A stretch of 64,000 nucleotides of DNA. Source: Blautia caecimuris (GTDB lineage Bacteria; Bacillota; Clostridia; Lachnospirales; Lachnospiraceae). The DNA is taken from positions 1 to 64,000 of the forward strand of contig NZ_JANJZT010000011.1 in NCBI RefSeq assembly GCF_024622975.1, read 5' to 3'. A model generated the notes under the pieces. It worked only from the letters and a program-made list of their open reading frames with translations, had not been told where the DNA came from and searched no databases. Shown piece after piece: positions 62,404 through 64,000 of this stretch (its first letter is position 1; each line of letters opens with the position of its first letter). A program made the translations under genes and the position numbers.

Positions 62404-62469
62404 AAGTTGCTGTAAATAGAATGAACAGTAACAAAAGATAACCAGAAAGACAGATACAGGAGAGAAAAC

Positions 62470-64000
62470 ATGGAATTTTATCAGCTTAAAATTATAAGAA
62501 AGGGAACAAAACCGCCGGTTTGGAGAAGATGTCTTGTTCCTTCTAATATTACCTTTGCTCAGATGGCAGCAGTCCTGGAAGAAATCCTTGAGTATTCATT
62601 TACTGACAGATATGAATTTGAATTTTATCAGGAAAAGGTTCATGTAAGAGAATACAGAGAAGATGAACCTCAGGTGACTTCTTATCAGTATGATTTTTCA
62701 AATGCTTCCAATACATTTGTAAATGACCTGTTGGATAAGATGACATGGTTTACCTTCCGGGTAAAGACGAATGAGCAGAAACTGCCGGAATACAGGGCAG
62801 AGGTGGAAAAAAAGCTTCCTGCAGTCAGTGAGGATGGAGGGGCTCTTTGTCCTGTGATTATGAAAGAAAAAACAGGCGCAGAGGAAGAGTTCTGGTCGGA
62901 TACAGAGCAGAAAAATAAACGTCTGGCGGAGCTGTTCACACTGGAGGCAGGAGAGCCGGATTACAGAATCAGTAAAGAGATTCATGAGGACATCTGTCAG
63001 GGAAAAGCATCTCTGATTTTCAGCGAAAATGCGGAAAGCAAAACAGAAAATAATAAAAAATGTACCGATTCTCTGTTAAAGGATATGGCAGAGACGGTAA
63101 CAAAAGCGCTTTTTAAAGAAATGAAAAAAACAGCCGAAAGCAGAAATCCAAAGGTTGCAGAGTATCTGCAGGCATATGAACAGGAGGATCTGGTTTTTCT
63201 GGCCGGAGAGCTGGGGATTTCCGGGGCTGAGAAACTTGATAAACAGGAACTGGCAGGACGGATCGCCGAAGAGATCCTGAAGCCTGAGGTTATGGAAAAG
63301 GAGCTTCTGAGACTGAATGAATGGGAATTTCAGGCTTTTGAAAAAGCAATGAAAAAAGGTCTTTTCCATGTAGAGGAAAATGAATGGACAGATCTGGAAT
63401 GGGCCAGCGATATCGGATATCTGGCAGTTTATGACGATGGATATGCAGAGGTTCCTTCAGAGGTTTCTGCTGTTTTTGAAAAGATTTGTACATCGGAGTT
63501 TTGTGAACTTCAGAAAAAAAGAAGCTGGCTGAGCGCATGTCTGGTAATGGTTGAATATCTTTACGGCACAGCTCCTGCAAGAGTTGTATACAGAATGTAC
63601 CGCAGAAGAAGAGAATGCAGAGTAAGCTTTGAGGAATTTACAGAATTATTCCGGTCTGTTCCGGAAGAGGAAAATATCTGTGTACTTGACGGCGACAGGA
63701 TCAGCCTTCAGGGATTGCTGGAAGAAAAAGAAATCTATCGGATGCTGCTGAAATACCAGGGAGACAGAGAGTTTTATGTTCCTTCAGAGGAGGAGATTGT
63801 TGACTGTACATTCAATGGTTATCCTTCTAAGCAGCCGGTTTATAAAAAAATCAGACAGTTTCTTGAACAGGAACTGGGAATGCCGGAAGAACTGGCAGAA
63901 GCCTATCTCTGTGAAATTTACAGAGTATATTATACAGGTGGACTTATGTCAGAGGCAATGGAACAGCTGAACAAAAACAGAGTTATTTTTGAAACAAAGG
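62470..64000 (+). CDS. Plasmid pRiA4b ORF-3-like protein, cut by the window edge
   Basis: The frame is open from ATG 62470 (site CAGGAGAG) through the end of the window, at least 510 codons. The first 180 residues resemble the pRiA4b ORF-3 (IS1096 TnpR-like) domain: FYQLKIIRKGTKPPVWRR-like start, a YEFEF strand and an acidic KLPEY region. The rest (about 200-510) is helical and charged, with an EIYRxYYTGG-like segment near the edge, and I do not recognise it. No transposon ends are visible, and the function is unknown. The true C-terminus is outside the window. Confidence 0.72.
   Translation, partial: MEFYQLKIIRKGTKPPVWRRCLVPSNITFAQMAAVLEEILEYSFTDRYEFEFYQEKVHVREYREDEPQVTSYQYDFSNASNTFVNDLLDKMTWFTFRVKTNEQKLPEYRAEVEKKLPAVSEDGGALCPVIMKEKTGAEEEFWSDTEQKNKRLAELFTLEAGEPDYRISKEIHEDICQGKASLIFSENAESKTENNKKCTDSLLKDMAETVTKALFKEMKKTAESRNPKVAEYLQAYEQEDLVFLAGELGISGAEKLDKQELAGRIAEEILKPEVMEKELLRLNEWEFQAFEKAMKKGLFHVEENEWTDLEWASDIGYLAVYDDGYAEVPSEVSAVFEKICTSEFCELQKKRSWLSACLVMVEYLYGTAPARVVYRMYRRRRECRVSFEEFTELFRSVPEEENICVLDGDRISLQGLLEEKEIYRMLLKYQGDREFYVPSEEEIVDCTFNGYPSKQPVYKKIRQFLEQELGMPEELAEAYLCEIYRVYYTGGLMSEAMEQLNKNRVIFETK

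Noticed and set aside
62470-64000. A complete insertion sequence around the pRiA4b ORF-3-like gene
   Set aside because: No transposase, terminal inverted repeats or target duplication can be seen in the part inside the window.

Overview
The window looks like a chromosomal segment of a gut Lachnospiraceae bacterium, probably close to Blautia. This is inferred from gene content (pyruvate formate-lyase, sugar ABC importers, GHKL/LytTR two-component systems, a DUF6320 protein, SbcCD), strong GGAGG ribosome binding sites, some TTG/GTG starts and moderate-to-low GC. No rRNA, tRNA, CRISPR array, integrase or intact transposase is visible. The last gene runs off the right edge.

Layout. 1-5.8 kb: mannoside use (lipoprotein sugar binder, DUF4432 epimerase, D-lyxose/mannose isomerase, GH2 beta-mannosidase). 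5.8-14.3 kb: an AT-rich island with a rearranged agr-type quorum-sensing locus, in the order response regulator, histidine kinase, cyclic-peptide precursor, small secreted protein, exported protein, two ABC membrane proteins, ABC ATPase, AgrB. Two partial copies of one ancestral locus bracket it: a decayed HD-phosphohydrolase gene on the left, and a lyxose-isomerase 3' remnant plus the intact HD gene on the right. 14.4-24.7 kb: a LprI-like secreted protein, DUF454 protein plus heterodimeric CydDC-like ABC exporter, an Rpn nuclease relic, AEC transporter, SDR, rhodanese and CoA-disulfide-reductase-like enzyme. 25-33.8 kb: a sugar ABC importer with a ROK kinase, a degenerate M24 protein, an M20 amidohydrolase and a ROK repressor. 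33.8-40 kb: MmcQ/YjbR protein, Na+/alanine symporter, DUF2798 protein, PflB/PflA. 40-45 kb: a frameshifted Rpn relic and SbcDC. 45-52.8 kb: MATE exporter, esterase, DUF6320 acyltransferase-like protein, and a second LytTR/GHKL system with a CPBP membrane protease. 53-62.2 kb: a LacI-controlled polyol operon (split transketolase, FGGY kinase, zinc dehydrogenase, ABC importer). 62.5 kb to the end: a pRiA4b ORF-3-like protein.

Most interesting signals. (1) The agr-type island couples a predicted thiolactone peptide (ring Cys-Pro-Phe-Leu-Gly) to a co-transcribed small secreted protein and ABC transporter. A perfect 22-bp-spaced direct repeat, a likely LytTR/AgrA box, lies upstream. (2) An 11-G homopolymer sits between the -35 and -10 of the polyol operon, the classical layout of a phase-variable promoter. 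(3) A second 11-G run ends in the AgrB ribosome binding site. (4) The second LytTR system also has a 22-bp-spaced repeat at the same distance from its -10. (5) The ABC/ROK/M20/M24 cluster suggests catabolism of an amide-linked sugar. Functional calls come from motifs read by eye; no database search was run.
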